Source: Streptomyces mangrovisoli
GTDB lineage: Bacteria; Actinomycetota; Actinomycetes; Streptomycetales; Streptomycetaceae
Assembly (NCBI RefSeq): GCF_000974985.2
Contig: NZ_LAVA02000010.1
Location: 62,001-126,000, forward strand
DNA: 64,000 bases
Reading direction: 5' to 3'
In this document: positions 55,801 to 64,000 of the stretch, one piece after another
Layout of the letters: each line of letters starts with the position of its first letter
Position numbering within the stretch: position 1 is the stretch's first letter
Notes under the pieces: model-generated
Database searches by the model: none
The model's input: the letters and a program-made list of their open reading frames with translations, nothing else
Told to the model about the DNA's origin: nothing
Position numbers and translations under genes: made by a program

Positions 55801-57465
55801 CAGGTTGCCGGACGGGCCGAGGGAGGAGCGCAGCGAGGTGACGAGCTCCTCGCGGATGGCGTCCAGCGGCGGGTTGGTGACCTGCGCGAACAGCTGGGTG
55901 AAGTAGTCGAAGAGCAGGCGCGGGCGCTCGCTCAGCGCGGCGATCGGCGAGTCGGTGCCCATCGAACCGATCGGCTCGGCACCGGCCTTGGCCATCGGCG
56001 CGAGGATGACGCGCAGCTCCTCCTCGGTGTAGCCGAAGGTCTGCTGGCGGCGGGTGACCGAGGCGTGGGTGTGGACGATGTGCTCGCGCTCGGGCAGGTC
56101 GCCCAGCTCGATCTCACCGGCCTCCAGCCACTCGGCGTACGGCTGCTCGGCGGCGAGGCCGGCCTTGATCTCGTCGTCCTCGATGATGCGGTGCTCGGCG
56201 GTGTCCACGAGGAACATCCGGCCGGGCTGGAGGCGGCCCTTGCGGACGACCTTCGCGGGGTCGATGTCGAGGACGCCGACCTCGGAGCCGAGGACGACGA
56301 GGCCCTCGTCGGTGACCCAGTAGCGGCCGGGGCGCAGGCCGTTGCGGTCGAGCACGGCGCCGACCTGGGTGCCGTCGGTGAAGGTGACGCAGGCCGGGCC
56401 GTCCCAGGGCTCCATCATCGTGGAGTGGAACTGGTAGAAGGCGCGCCGGGCCGGGTCCATGGAGTCGTGGTTCTCCCACGCCTCCGGGATCATCATCAGC
56501 ACCGAGTGGGGCAGCGAACGGCCGCCGAGGTGCAGGAGTTCGAGGACCTCGTCGAAGGACGCGGAGTCGGAGGCGTCGGGGGTGCAGACCGGGAAGACGC
56601 GCTCGGGCGCGCGGTCGCCGAACAGGTCGGAGACCAGCTGCGACTCGCGGGCCTGCATCCAGTTGCGGTTGCCCTTGACGGTGTTGATCTCACCGTTGTG
56701 CGCGACGAACCGGTAGGGGTGCGCGAGCGGCCACGACGGGAAGGTGTTCGTGGAGAACCGGGAGTGCACGAGCGCGATCGCGGAGGCGAAGCGGCGGTCG
56801 GACAGGTCCGGGAAGAAGGGCTCCAGCTGACCGGTGGTGAGCATGCCCTTGTAGACGATGGTCCGCGCGGACAGCGACGGGAAGTAGACCCCGGCCTCGC
56901 GCTCGGCGCGCTTGCGCAGCACGAAGGCCTTGCGGTCGAGGGCGATGCCCTCCAGCTCGCCGGCGCCGACGAAGATCTGCCGGAAGGCGGGCATCGTCGA
57001 ACGGGCGGTGGCGCCGAGGAGTTCGGGGGCGACGGGGACCTCGCGCCAGCCGAGGACGGTCAGGCCCTCCTCGCCGGCGATCGTCTCGATCCGTGAGACG
57101 GCCTCGTCGGTGTCCTGCTCGGGCAGGAAGGCGATGCCGACGGCGTAGCGGCCGGCCGCGGGGAGCTCGAATCCGGCCACCTCGCGGAAGAAGGCGTCCG
57201 GCACCTGGGAGAGCAGGCCGGCACCGTCGCCCGAGTCGGGCTCGGAGCCGGTGGCGCCGCGGTGTTCGAGGTTGCGCAGAACGGTGAGCGCCTGCTCGAC
57301 CAGCGCATGGCTCGCCTCGCCGGTGAGGGTGGCCACGAAACCGACGCCGCAGGCGTCCTTTTCGTTGCGGGGGTCGTACATACCCTGCGCAGCAGGGCGA
57401 GCATCCATGAAGGACCAGTTTCGGCCGTTCGCGGAGTGCTGGGACGGCTGGCGCGGCGTACGCAT
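52873..57465 (-). CDS. gltB: Glutamate synthase large subunit
   Basis: This makes two glutamates from glutamine and 2-oxoglutarate. The 1530-residue chain starts with a propeptide of 38 residues; Cys39 in [13 protein letters not shown] becomes the N-terminal nucleophile of the glutaminase (class II amidotransferase) domain after processing. The central domain follows. The FMN/2-oxoglutarate synthase domain contains [21 protein letters not shown] (shown by [13 protein letters not shown]), [16 protein letters not shown] and the 3Fe-4S motif [15 protein letters not shown]. The glycine-rich C-terminal beta-helix ends the protein ([20 protein letters not shown] region). ATG 57465 follows GGGAGAG. 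A GlnR-like site lies at 57539-57554, 74 bp upstream. Confidence 0.97.
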   Translation of the reverse strand: MRTPRQPSQHSANGRNWSFMDARPAAQGMYDPRNEKDACGVGFVATLTGEASHALVEQALTVLRNLEHRGATGSEPDSGDGAGLLSQVPDAFFREVAGFELPAAGRYAVGIAFLPEQDTDEAVSRIETIAGEEGLTVLGWREVPVAPELLGATARSTMPAFRQIFVGAGELEGIALDRKAFVLRKRAEREAGVYFPSLSARTIVYKGMLTTGQLEPFFPDLSDRRFASAIALVHSRFSTNTFPSWPLAHPYRFVAHNGEINTVKGNRNWMQARESQLVSDLFGDRAPERVFPVCTPDASDSASFDEVLELLHLGGRSLPHSVLMMIPEAWENHDSMDPARRAFYQFHSTMMEPWDGPACVTFTDGTQVGAVLDRNGLRPGRYWVTDEGLVVLGSEVGVLDIDPAKVVRKGRLQPGRMFLVDTAEHRIIEDDEIKAGLAAEQPYAEWLEAGEIELGDLPEREHIVHTHASVTRRQQTFGYTEEELRVILAPMAKAGAEPIGSMGTDSPIAALSERPRLLFDYFTQLFAQVTNPPLDAIREELVTSLRSSLGPSGNLLDPVAASCRSVVLPFPVIDNDELAKLIHINADGDLPGFKAATLSGLYRVSGGGEALAARIDEICAETDAAIENGAGLIVLSDRHSDAEHAPIPSLLLTAAVHHHLIRTKQRTRVGLLVEAGDVREVHHVALLIGYGAAAVNPYLAMESVEDLVHAGTFLPGMEAEQAIRNLIYALGKGVLKVMSKMGISTVASYRGAQVFEAVGLDTAFVEKYFNGTATKIGGVGIDVVAKEVAARHAKAYPASGIAPAHRALDIGGEYQWRREGEPHLFDPETVFRLQHSTRAKRYDIFKKYTDRVNEQSERLMTLRGLFGFASDRPSIPIDEVEPVSEIVKRFSTGAMSYGSISREAHETLAIAMNQLGGKSNTGEGGEDPERLYDPARRSAIKQVASGRFGVTSEYLVNADDIQIKMAQGAKPGEGGQLPGHKVYPWVAKTRHSTPGVGLISPPPHHDIYSIEDLAQLIHDLKNANPQARIHVKLVSEVGVGTVAAGVSKAHADVVLISGHDGGTGASPLTSLKHAGGPWELGLAETQQTLLLNGLRDRIVVQTDGQLKTGRDVVIAALLGAEEFGFATAPLVVSGCIMMRVCHLDTCPVGVATQNPVLRERFTGKAEYIVNFFRFIAEEVREILAELGFRSIEEAVGHAEALDVTRAVDHWKAQGLDLAPLFYVPELPEGAVLHQVVAQDHGLEKALDNELIKLASDALAADSATDAQPVRAQVSIRNINRTVGTMLGHEVTKKFGGAGLPDDTVDITFTGSAGQSFGAFLPRGVTLRLEGDANDYVGKGLSGGRVIVRPDRGADHLAEYSTIAGNTIAYGATGGELFLRGRTGERFCVRNSGALVVSEGVGDHGCEYMTGGHAVVLGETGRNFAAGMSGGVAYVIDLDRDHVNAGNLGAVEQLDDTDRQWLHDVVRRHQEETGSTVAEKLLAEWDTAVNRFSKIIPSTYKAVLAAKDAAERAGLSETEITEKMMEAAING

Positions 57466-57833
57466 CGGCTCTCCCGTCGTCGTCAAGTGGCATATGCAGT
57501 GCCGAGGGACGACGTTGGCCCTCTGCGTGGAGTGCAAAATTTCGTGCAGGTTACATGATGGATTGGTTCTCGTGAACCGGATACTGCGTTCCAACATGCG
57601 GACACCGAGAGTCCATGGCGGGGGTGCCGCGCCCGGTGGGAGATCAAGGGGGCCGATCCGGACAGATCGATGTCCGGCAGACCGAGGCGGGGGGAGCTGT
57701 GGCGCTCACCCCGCGAGTAGGGGGCGGGCGTCATTGCCCGCAATGCTTACGGCTCATGCCCCGCGGTCCCTCGTTCGAAACCCGCGGGTAACCGGCTACT
57801 TATGCGGCCCATCGCATAGGTACCAGTGGGGCC
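57466..57833. other. gltB upstream region and VIT1 trailer
   Basis: There is no gene. It is markedly less GC-rich than the coding DNA between 57480 and 57600, where the gltB promoter should lie. The stem acttatgcg / cgcataggt (57798-57821) follows the VIT1 stop and may be its terminator. Confidence 0.45.
57539..57554 (-). promoter_or_regulatory. Possible GlnR half-site pair upstream of gltB
   Basis: Read on the minus strand the site is GTAAC-CTGCAC-GAAAT, matching the GlnR pattern gTnAc-n6-GaAAc at nine of ten positions. It lies 74-89 bp before the gltB start, a normal place for a nitrogen-control site. Only one a/b pair is visible, whereas strong GlnR targets usually have two. Confidence 0.4.
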
Positions 57834-58565
57834 CTATCCTACGGCCGTTCCGAACAAAGCGCCGAGGGCGTACGTCACACCGGCGGCCGCGCCACCGAGG
57901 GCGAGCTGGCGCAGGCCGCTGTACCACCAGGTGCGCGCGGTGACCCGGGCGACGACCGCGCCGCAGCCGAACAGGCCGACGAGCGCGAGCAGCAGCGCGG
58001 GCCACAGGGCGGTCGCGCCCAGCAGGAACGGCAGCACCGGGAGCAGGGCGCCCAGCGCGAAGGAGCCGAACGACGACACGGCGGCCACCAGCGGCGAGGG
58101 CAGGTCGCCGGGGTCGACGCCGAGTTCCTCGCGGGCGTGTATCTCCAGCGCCTGTTCGGGGTCGCGGGACAGCTGGCGGGCCACCTCACGGGCGAGTTCG
58201 GGCTCCACGCCCCGGGCCGCGTACAGCGCGGCGAGCTCCCGCTCCTCGTCCTCGGGATGCTTGCGCAGCTCGCGGCGCTCCACGTCGAGCTCGGCCTCGA
58301 CGAGTTCGCGCTGCGAGGCGACGGAGGTGTACTCGCCGGCCGCCATCGAGAAGGCACCGGCGGCGAGGCCCGCGAGCCCGGTGATCACGATCGTCTGATG
58401 ACTGACCGCGCCGCCCGCGACACCGGTGATCAAGGCGAGGTTGGACACCAGGCCGTCCATCGCGCCGAACACGGCCGGGCGCAGCCAGCCGCCGTTGACG
58501 TCGCGGTGGGTGTGGTTGTCGCGGTGCGCCTCGTGCAGTGGGGCTTCGATGTCGATGATGGCCAC
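57834..58565 (-). CDS. VIT1/CCC1-family iron/manganese transporter
   Basis: This is a 243-residue membrane protein of the vacuolar iron transporter family. WLRPAVFGAMDGLVSNLALITG is the conserved first helix (shown by RPAVFGAMDGLVSNL), with the metal-path Asp and Met. AAGAFSMAAGEYTSVASQRE ends helix two. A cytoplasmic, Glu-rich metal-binding region (ELVEAELDVERRELRKHPEDEEREL part, about 88-135) follows, then three more helices. In other organisms these proteins move Fe2+ or Mn2+ out of the cytosol. ATG 58565. Upstream are a 31-32-bp tandem repeat (58607-58701) and an imperfect iron-box-like sequence near 58719-58737. Confidence 0.92.
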   Translation of the reverse strand: MAIIDIEAPLHEAHRDNHTHRDVNGGWLRPAVFGAMDGLVSNLALITGVAGGAVSHQTIVITGLAGLAAGAFSMAAGEYTSVASQRELVEAELDVERRELRKHPEDEERELAALYAARGVEPELAREVARQLSRDPEQALEIHAREELGVDPGDLPSPLVAAVSSFGSFALGALLPVLPFLLGATALWPALLLALVGLFGCGAVVARVTARTWWYSGLRQLALGGAAAGVTYALGALFGTAVG

Positions 58566-58606
58566 GGGTCCCCCAGGGAGTTCAGGAAGCTCGACGGCCG
58601 GCCGGG

Positions 58607-58701
58607 AGGCCGGTCCGAAGGCTCGGCGACCGGCGGGAGGCCGGTCCGAAGGCTCGGCGACCGGCCGGAAGGCCGGTCCGAAGGCTCGGCGACCGGCCGG
58701 A
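58607..58701. repeat. 31-32-bp tandem repeat upstream of the VIT1 gene, 3 copies
   Basis: Copies start at 58607, 58638 and 58670, each beginning aggccggtccgaaggctcgg and ending in a self-complementary ccggccgg block; a fourth is truncated. They lie between the likely promoter (near 58720) and the VIT1 start, so they would be part of its mRNA leader and could fold into serial hairpins. Confidence 0.85.
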
Positions 58702-58718
58702 AGGCCGGGCAGTCAGGA

Positions 58719-58737
58719 AGCTAAGGCAAAGCTAAGT
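58719..58737 (-). promoter_or_regulatory. Weak iron-box-like sequence before the VIT1 gene
   Basis: The minus strand reads CTTAGCTTTGCCTTAGCTT here, about 13 of 19 positions of the DtxR/IdeR-type box (ttaggttagcctaacctaa). It also contains a direct repeat AGCTAAG-GCAA-AGCTAAG on the plus strand. The fit to a metal-transporter gene makes it worth noting, but the match is weak. Confidence 0.25.
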
Positions 58738-58929
58738 TTGGACAGGTTCTACTTTTCGACAACCCCGAACGTACGCCCTCGCATTCCCTTCCGCCAGCAA
58801 GGAAAGGCTGGGCTAACCAGGGCTTTTGCACTCGCGCGCTCATTCGAGTTTCCTTACGCACACATGTCGACCGGGTGACGCTGAGGTGCCGCAGGCTCCG
58901 CCGGGCCCGCGGGGTGGCACACATCCCGC

Positions 58930-60330
58930 ATGGCACAGACCGCCTGCACCCGCCCCGCCACGGCCGCCGTCCCCACGGCCCACGTGGACGCGGCGGGACT
59001 TCGCGAGCGAGGCCGTGGCGCACTGCTCGGCCTGGCCGTCGGGGACGCCCTCGGGGCCCCCGCCGAGAACATGAAGCCCTCCGAGATCCGCGCCCGCTGG
59101 GGCCGGATCACCGGATACGTCGTCGACCGGCCCGCGGGCACGGACGACACCGAGTACGCGATCTTCTCCGGCCTGCTGCTGGCCCGGCACGGCTCGGCCC
59201 TGACCGCGGCGCATGTCGAGGCCGCCTGGCACGCGTGGATCGCCGACCGGCACGAAGGTCCCTTCCGGGGCGCGGGGTTCAGCGAGCGCGGCACCCTGGA
59301 GAACCTGCGGCGGGGACTGGCCGCGCCCATCTCGGCACAGCACCGGCACGCCTGGAGCGACGGGCTCGCCATGCGGGCGGCGCCCTTCGGGGTGTTCGCG
59401 GCGGGCCGCCCCGCCGAGGCGGCCCGGCTGGTGGCCATCGACGGCTCGGTCAGCCACGAGGGCGAGGGCATCTACGGCGGCCAGGCGGTCGCGGCGGGCG
59501 TCGCGGCGGCGATGGCGGGCGCCCCGCCGGCCGTGGTCGTGGCCTCCGCCCTCGCGGTCGTCCCCGACGACTCCTGGACGGCCCGCTCGCTGCGCCGGGC
59601 GGCGGCCGTCGCCCACCGCGGCGAACGCGCCGTGCGCTCGGCGGTGGTGATCGGCGGCTACCCGTGGACCGACCTCGCCCCCGAGGCGGTGGCCCTGGCC
59701 TTCGGGGCGTACGCGGCGGCCGACGGCGACTTCCGCGAGGCGGTCCTCACGGCCGTGAACATGGGCCGCGACGCCGACACCACGGCGGCGGTCGCGGGCG
59801 CCCTGGCCGGCGCGACGCAGGGCGCGTCCGCGATCCCGGAGGAATGGACCACGCCGATCGGCCCGGCCCGCGGCAGCTGCCTCCCGTCGATGGCGGGCCA
59901 CCACATCCGCGACATCGCGGACCTGCTGACACCGGGCGAGGACGGCAAGTGGGACCCTGCGGCAGCGCCTGCGGCGGCTCGGGGAGCGGGGGGTTCGCCT
60001 GCGGCGGGCGAGGAGGCGGCGGGCGATTCGCCCTCGGCCGATGCTGCGCATTCGCCTGCGGCGGCTCGGGAAGTGGCGGGTTCGCCCTCGGCCGGTACCG
60101 CGCCTGCGGCGGGCGAGGAGTTGGCGGGGGCAGGTTCGCCCCGGGCGGCTCGGGAAGTGGCGGGTTCGCCCTCGGCCGGCGCCGCGCCTGTGGCGGGCGA
60201 GGAGGCGGCGGGGCTCGCGCCAGGCCGGGGCGCGGCAGCGGCTGCCGCTGCCAGGGCGGCGGCCGCCCATGTCGCGGAGGCGGGAAAGGCACCCGTACCG
60301 GTACCGGTCACCGAGGGAGCCCCACGATGA
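58930..60330 (+). CDS. ADP-ribosylglycohydrolase-fold protein 1
   Basis: This is a 466-residue protein of the DraG/ARH family, which removes ADP-ribose from proteins or small molecules using two Mg2+ ions. The hydrolase domain covers about residues 25-345. [17 protein letters not shown] is the first motif, [12 protein letters not shown] holds metal ligands, [21 protein letters not shown] is the middle helix, and [19 protein letters not shown] gives the D-x-D-T metal site. All catalytic residues appear intact. The last 115 residues are Ala/Gly/Glu/Ser-rich, with a 60-bp direct repeat in the DNA (60061 and 60145). ATG 58930; no good ribosome site. The stop overlaps the next gene (ATGA). Confidence 0.88.
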   Translation: MAQTACTRPATAAVPTAHVDAAGLRERGRGALLGLAVGDALGAPAENMKPSEIRARWGRITGYVVDRPAGTDDTEYAIFSGLLLARHGSALTAAHVEAAWHAWIADRHEGPFRGAGFSERGTLENLRRGLAAPISAQHRHAWSDGLAMRAAPFGVFAAGRPAEAARLVAIDGSVSHEGEGIYGGQAVAAGVAAAMAGAPPAVVVASALAVVPDDSWTARSLRRAAAVAHRGERAVRSAVVIGGYPWTDLAPEAVALAFGAYAAADGDFREAVLTAVNMGRDADTTAAVAGALAGATQGASAIPEEWTTPIGPARGSCLPSMAGHHIRDIADLLTPGEDGKWDPAAAPAAARGAGGSPAAGEEAAGDSPSADAAHSPAAAREVAGSPSAGTAPAAGEELAGAGSPRAAREVAGSPSAGAAPVAGEEAAGLAPGRGAAAAAAARAAAAHVAEAGKAPVPVPVTEGAPR

Positions 60331-62138
60331 GGCCCCCGGGGCCGGGACCCTGGGACGGGGGCCCGACACGGGGTCCGCTGGCCGCGGGGGATGCGGCGGG
60401 GCCGGAGGAGGAGGGCGCGGGCACGGGGCCGGTCCCCGGGGCGGGCGCGGGCCCTTCGGGCGCAGGCATGGGCGCGGGCCCGGGAGCGGGTACGGGCCCG
60501 GGAGCGGGTACGGGCCCGGGAGCGGGTACGGGCCCGGGAGCGGGCGCGAGCCTGGTCCCCGGAGCGGGCGCAGGCCCTGCGGGCCCGGGTATGGACGCAG
60601 GCCCGGGCGCGGGTATGGGAGCGGGCGCGGGTATGGGAGGGGGCGCAGCCCCGGGCCCGGGCACCGGCGCAGGTCCAGGTGCGGGCGCGAGCCCGGGCAC
60701 CGGCGCCAGCCCAGGCACGGGCGCCAGCCCAGGCACGGGCGCCAGCCCGGGCCGTGCCGCTGCGGACCCGGCCGCGTCCGGCGCACAGGCGGCATGGGCG
60801 CCCGGTGGGGAGGCGGCGCCCCTGTGGACGGCGGCCGAGGGCCCCGCGCCCGGCGCCCCGGCGGACGTCCCGTCCGGTGTCCGGCCGGGCGAGGCGGCGG
60901 TGGCGCTGGACGGGGCGTCCGCTGGGAGCGCGGGACGTCGGGGGCGGGACGTGCGGGGTGCCGGGGTTGCCGTGGTGGAGAGTGCGCCGGGGTGTCCGCC
61001 CGTTGCCGTCGTGGACGGCGGGCGTCCGGGGCGGGTCGCGGGGCTGCTGCTCGGGCTGGCCGTCGGGGACGCCGCCGGGTGGCCCGCCGCACGGCACCGC
61101 GCCGCGCGGATGCCGGACTGGACGCGGCGGCTGACCCGCGAGCTGGACACCTTCGCCGAGCTGAACGCCACCACCACCCTGCCGGTCCCGATCGCGCTCA
61201 ACCAGCCGCCCGAGCCACTGCTCCTCGGCCCCTCCGACGACGCCGAATGGGCGGCCTTCGCCGCGGAGGCCGTGCTGCGGGCGGGCGACGACACCGCCCT
61301 CGGCGACCTGGGACGGGACCGCCGTACCCGGGCCGCCATCGATCTGACCTGGAACGCGATCGCCGCGGAGGTCGCCGCCGCGGCCGAGCGCGCCCCCGAG
61401 ATCGAGTCGGCCGTGATCCCGCTGCGCGCCCGCATCTCCGTCCGCGCCGGCCTCGGCAACCTAGCCGCCGGCCTGCGCCCGCCCGCCACCGGCCACGACA
61501 ACCCGCACTACTTCGACGACGCGGCCTGCGTACGCGCCTGCGCGCTGGCCATCGCGCACCCCGGCGACCCCGCGGCCGCCGCCGCCCTCGCCGAGTTCGA
61601 CGCCCGCTACACCCAGGACGGCGACGGCGTGCACGGCGCCCGCGCGATGGCGGCCGCCCTCGCGCTCGCGCTCACCGGCGCGGACGTGACCGCCTGCGTG
61701 GCGGCCGCGCTCGCCGAACTGCCCGAGGGTACGGAGATCGGCCGCAACGCCCGGCACGCGCTGCGCCTCGCCGGGGAGAGCGACGGCGCCTTCGCCCTCG
61801 TACCGCTGCTGGAGCATCAGATCGTCGACCACGTCTACAGCTACGGCATCGCCGCCGCCGAGACCGTGCCGGTCGCGCTCGCCCTGGCCACCGCCGCCCG
61901 CGGCCGGATCGCCGAGGCGGTGCCGGCCGCGGCCTGCCTGTCCCGGGTCGCGGACTCCGCGCCCGCCCTCGCCGGCGCCCTGACCGGCGCGCTGGGCGGC
62001 GCCGCCGCGATCCCCGCCTCCTGGCGCAAGGCGTGCCGCACCCTCTCCGGCTGCACGCTGCCCCGTCTCACCGGCACCGACCTCGTGGAACTCGCCGAAC
62101 TCCTGGAAGCCGCGCAACCGGCCCCACCAGGAGGATGA
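60327..62138 (+). CDS. ADP-ribosylglycohydrolase-fold protein 2, catalytically degenerate
   Basis: This is a 603-residue protein. The first 230 residues are low-complexity Gly/Ala/Pro (GAGTGPGAG type), partly from an 18-bp minisatellite (60477-60548). The ARH fold starts at [20 protein letters not shown]. Where active relatives have D-D-T-E, this has [16 protein letters not shown]. The C-terminal metal motif, D-A-D-T/S, reads [18 protein letters not shown], with one acid missing. The conserved middle [21 protein letters not shown] is kept. It may be inactive or act on something else, perhaps as a partner of the active copy before it, to which it is translationally coupled. The next gene starts 8 bp after its stop. 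Confidence 0.82.
   Translation: MRPPGPGPWDGGPTRGPLAAGDAAGPEEEGAGTGPVPGAGAGPSGAGMGAGPGAGTGPGAGTGPGAGTGPGAGASLVPGAGAGPAGPGMDAGPGAGMGAGAGMGGGAAPGPGTGAGPGAGASPGTGASPGTGASPGTGASPGRAAADPAASGAQAAWAPGGEAAPLWTAAEGPAPGAPADVPSGVRPGEAAVALDGASAGSAGRRGRDVRGAGVAVVESAPGCPPVAVVDGGRPGRVAGLLLGLAVGDAAGWPAARHRAARMPDWTRRLTRELDTFAELNATTTLPVPIALNQPPEPLLLGPSDDAEWAAFAAEAVLRAGDDTALGDLGRDRRTRAAIDLTWNAIAAEVAAAAERAPEIESAVIPLRARISVRAGLGNLAAGLRPPATGHDNPHYFDDAACVRACALAIAHPGDPAAAAALAEFDARYTQDGDGVHGARAMAAALALALTGADVTACVAAALAELPEGTEIGRNARHALRLAGESDGAFALVPLLEHQIVDHVYSYGIAAAETVPVALALATAARGRIAEAVPAAACLSRVADSAPALAGALTGALGGAAAIPASWRKACRTLSGCTLPRLTGTDLVELAELLEAAQPAPPGG
60477..60548. repeat. 18-bp coding minisatellite, 4 copies
   Basis: The unit ggcccgggagcgggtacg is repeated at 60477, 60495, 60513 and 60531 (the last with a changed end). 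It encodes repeated Gly-Pro-Gly-Ala-Gly-Thr. It lies in a larger Gly/Ala/Pro region of about 340 bp within the second ADP-ribosylglycohydrolase gene. Confidence 0.9.
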
Positions 62139-62146
62139 TTCGGGGC

Positions 62147-63322
62147 ATGACGCCCGAAAAAGCAGAAAACCGGGATGCCGGTCTCGAGGAGCGGATCACC
62201 GGTGCCCTGGTCGGCGCGGCGGTCGGCGACGCCCTCGGCGGCCCGGTCGAGGGCTACTCCCCCGACCAGATCCTGGAACGCCACGGCGGCCGCGTGCACG
62301 GCGTCGTCGGCCCCTGGAACGGCGACGCCTGGCGCACGGCCCGCCCCATCGCCCCGTACCACAAGGGTGACGGCCACGTCACCGACGACACCTTGATGAC
62401 CCATGCGCTGGTACGGGTCTACGCCGAGGTCCGCGACCACCTCGACGCGTACGCCGTCGCCGGGCACCTGGTGCCGGACCTGATGTCCAACCCGCGCTGG
62501 ATCCCCGAGCTGGAGGCGGACGCGCTGCCCCTGCAGCGGATCTTCCTCGCCGAGAAGTGGCTCGTGGCGCGGCTGCACTACGGCCATGTCGACCCCCGCG
62601 AGGCCGGCTCGGGCAACATCGTCAACTGCGGTGCGGCGATGTACATGGCGCCGGTCGGCCTGGTCAACGCGGCCCATCCCGCGGGCGCCTACGCCGAGGC
62701 GCTCGACATCGCGGGCGCGCACCAGTCGTCGTACGGCCGTGAGGCGGCGGGGGTGTTCGCGGCGGCCGTCGCCGCGGCGAGCGCGCCGGACGCCACGGCC
62801 GACTCGGTCGTGGCGGCCTGCCTCGCGCTCGCGAAGGACGGCACGCGCACCGCGATCGAGAAGGTCTGCGAAGTGGCCGCCCGCCACAGCGACTTCGAGT
62901 CGGCGCTCGGCCCGCTGCGCGAGGCGGTGGCGCCGTACGACACCGTCGGACCCGACTACCGCTCGCCCTCGCTCGGCGCCCGCCGCCCCTCGCGGCTGCA
63001 CGCCATCGAGGAACTCCCGGTCGCGCTCGGCATGTTGACGGTGGCCCGGGGCGACTTCCGGCACGCGGTGCTCGGCGCGGTCAACTACGGCCGCGACTGC
63101 GACTCGATCGCCACGATGGCGGGCGCGCTGGCCGGCGCGCTCGGCTCGCCGGTGCCCGAGGAGTGGGCCAAGACGGTCGCCGAGGCCAGCCGCCTCGACC
63201 TGTGGGAGCCGGGCCGCACCCTGACCGGCGTGACCCGGGAGGTCTTCCAGCGGGACGTGCGCAGGCGCCGGGCCCACGAGGCCGCGTTCACGGAACTCGG
63301 GGAGCCGGGATGCTCCGGCTGA
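62147..63322 (+). CDS. ADP-ribosylglycohydrolase-fold protein 3
   Basis: This is a 391-residue DraG/ARH-family protein with intact motifs: ITGALVGAAVGDALGGPVEG, the metal ligands in GHVTDDTLMTHALVRVYAE, SGNIVNCGAAMYMAPVGLVNA, and NYGRDCDSIATMAGALAGALG with the second metal pair. It belongs to a different ARH subgroup from copy 1 (the insert WRTARPIAPYHKGDGHV is absent there). ATG 62147 (MTPEKAENRD) is preferred because AGGAGG lies 12 bases upstream; ATG 62135 abuts that sequence. Its stop lies 12 bp inside the next gene, so it is coupled to it. Substrate unknown. Confidence 0.9.
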   Translation: MTPEKAENRDAGLEERITGALVGAAVGDALGGPVEGYSPDQILERHGGRVHGVVGPWNGDAWRTARPIAPYHKGDGHVTDDTLMTHALVRVYAEVRDHLDAYAVAGHLVPDLMSNPRWIPELEADALPLQRIFLAEKWLVARLHYGHVDPREAGSGNIVNCGAAMYMAPVGLVNAAHPAGAYAEALDIAGAHQSSYGREAAGVFAAAVAAASAPDATADSVVAACLALAKDGTRTAIEKVCEVAARHSDFESALGPLREAVAPYDTVGPDYRSPSLGARRPSRLHAIEELPVALGMLTVARGDFRHAVLGAVNYGRDCDSIATMAGALAGALGSPVPEEWAKTVAEASRLDLWEPGRTLTGVTREVFQRDVRRRRAHEAAFTELGEPGCSG

Positions 63323-64000
63323 CCTGGGTACAGCCCGAGGACCTGCTCGGGCACGAGCTGCGTCAGGCCGCCCAGGACGGCCGCGAGGCCGGGGCGATCG
63401 CCGCGCGCTGGCGGGCGGCGGGCGGCGCACCGGCCCCGGACCGCGCGGGGGCCTCGCCGCGCCCCGCCTCCCGCTATCTGCGGCAGCTCGCGGAGGACCT
63501 GCTGGACGAACTCGCCGATCTGCCCGGCCGGTTGGCGGACAGCGAGCCGACCGACCTGGCGCGGATCAGGGCGAGCTGCCCGGACTGGCCCGCCCCGCCG
63601 ACGGGGGGTTCGGCCGTTCCCCCGGCCGCCGCCCTGGAGGCCGCCTGGCTCGGCCGGGCCGCCGGATGTCTGCTGGGCAAGCCGGTGGAGAAGCTGCCGC
63701 TGGACGCGATCCGGCTGCTCGGCCGGGCGAGCGGCGCGTGGCCGCCGGCCGGATACTTCACCGCCCGGGGCGTCCCCGCGGAACTCCTCGCCGCCCACCC
63801 CTGGAACCGACGCTCGGCAACCACCTCGCTCGCCGAGAACATCGACGGGATGCCCGAGGACGACGACCTCAACTACCCGCTGCTCAACCTGCTGCTGCTG
63901 AGGCGGCACGGCCGGGACTTCACCACCCGTGACGTGGCCGCGCTCTGGCTCGACGAACTTCCCGCGGGCCGTACCTTCACCGCCGAGCGGGTCGCCTACC
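63310..64000 (+). CDS. ADP-ribosylglycohydrolase-fold protein 4, N-terminal part (cut by window end)
   Basis: About 230 residues are visible before the window ends. After an N-terminal helical region of about 100 residues (LRLTWVQPEDLLGHELRQAA start), the ARH fold begins at EAAWLGRAAGCLLGKPVEKLPLD. The metal-site equivalent is GMPEDDDLNYPLLNLLLLRRHG, the E-D-D-D-L-N-Y form found in one ARH subgroup. The C-terminal D-x-D motif lies beyond the window, so activity cannot be judged. ATG 63310 sits inside the end of the previous gene, with GGAG just upstream. It is the fourth ARH-type gene in a row. Confidence 0.85.
   Translation, partial: MLRLTWVQPEDLLGHELRQAAQDGREAGAIAARWRAAGGAPAPDRAGASPRPASRYLRQLAEDLLDELADLPGRLADSEPTDLARIRASCPDWPAPPTGGSAVPPAAALEAAWLGRAAGCLLGKPVEKLPLDAIRLLGRASGAWPPAGYFTARGVPAELLAAHPWNRRSATTSLAENIDGMPEDDDLNYPLLNLLLLRRHGRDFTTRDVAALWLDELPAGRTFTAERVAY

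Noticed and set aside
52834..57096. A 1420-codon open frame on the plus strand opposite gltB
   Set aside because: It is the antisense shadow of a highly conserved gene. At this GC content, the third-position bias leaves long open frames on the other strand. The product is a low-complexity Val/Leu/Asp/Gly/Arg sequence without any domain.
62135..62146. ATG 62135 as the start of the third ADP-ribosylglycohydrolase gene
   Set aside because: The AGGAGG directly abuts it, leaving no spacing; ATG 62147 is correctly spaced.

Overview
The window is chromosomal DNA of a high-GC actinomycete, almost certainly a Streptomyces. It has very high GC with G/C-ending codons, many GTG starts, ATGA/GTGA stop-start overlaps, a 4-S1-domain rpsA, an ANTAR response regulator (pdtaR), an SPW_0924-type small protein and DUF6343/DUF4184 proteins. 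No rRNA, CRISPR array, prophage, transposase or insertion sequence was found. From memory, the order coaE-rpsA-hrpB-polA-fdhF-liv-pdtaR-pyk-gltBD matches the conserved core of streptomycete chromosomes.

Layout. 1-5.1 kb: a cut-off acyltransferase-domain gene, DUF6343, a TPR protein, coaE, a PAC2-family protein and rpsA with its promoter. 5.5-10.4 kb: a SAM methyltransferase with no ordinary start codon, hrpB, a DUF3068 protein and a 44-residue peptide. 10.6-17 kb: a secreted lytic transglycosylase, DUF4184, a small hypothetical and polA. 17.4-21.5 kb: an FdhF/YdeP molybdo-oxidoreductase, a PaaI thioesterase and two coupled exported proteins. 21.8-27.7 kb: a five-gene branched-chain amino-acid ABC operon. 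27.8-30.2 kb: pdtaR, a tRNA with anticodon CAA and pyk. 30.3-33.9 kb: an operon of a PLP decarboxylase, a lysine/ornithine N-hydroxylase and a SIMPL protein. 34.1-38.9 kb: aminopeptidase N, a stand-alone receiver protein, chorismate mutase and an HExxH/zinc-ribbon protein.

38.99-49.35 kb is the most interesting block. Eleven genes match the KstR2 regulon of mycobacteria, which degrades the last two steroid rings (C and D, via HIP-CoA): two SDRs, echA20, ipdA, ipdB, ipdC, fadA6, kstR2, ipdF, ipdE1 and ipdE2. They form four transcription units in two divergent pairs. Each divergent gap carries one copy of the same 19-bp near-palindrome (40707-40725 and 47155-47173), which fits the KstR2 operator pattern. 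No HIP-CoA ligase gene (fadD3) is present in the window.

49.4-64 kb: a VWA protein, a GH46 chitosanase, gltBD with a possible GlnR box, a VIT1/CCC1 iron/manganese transporter behind tandem repeats, and four consecutive overlapping or closely spaced ADP-ribosylglycohydrolase-fold genes, the last cut by the window end.

A recurrent inverted repeat built on the core gcgcggggaactgcgcga occurs at 14.2, 17.1-17.3 and 38.9 kb, always between genes. All names rest on reading the sequence and knowledge of the families; no database search was made.
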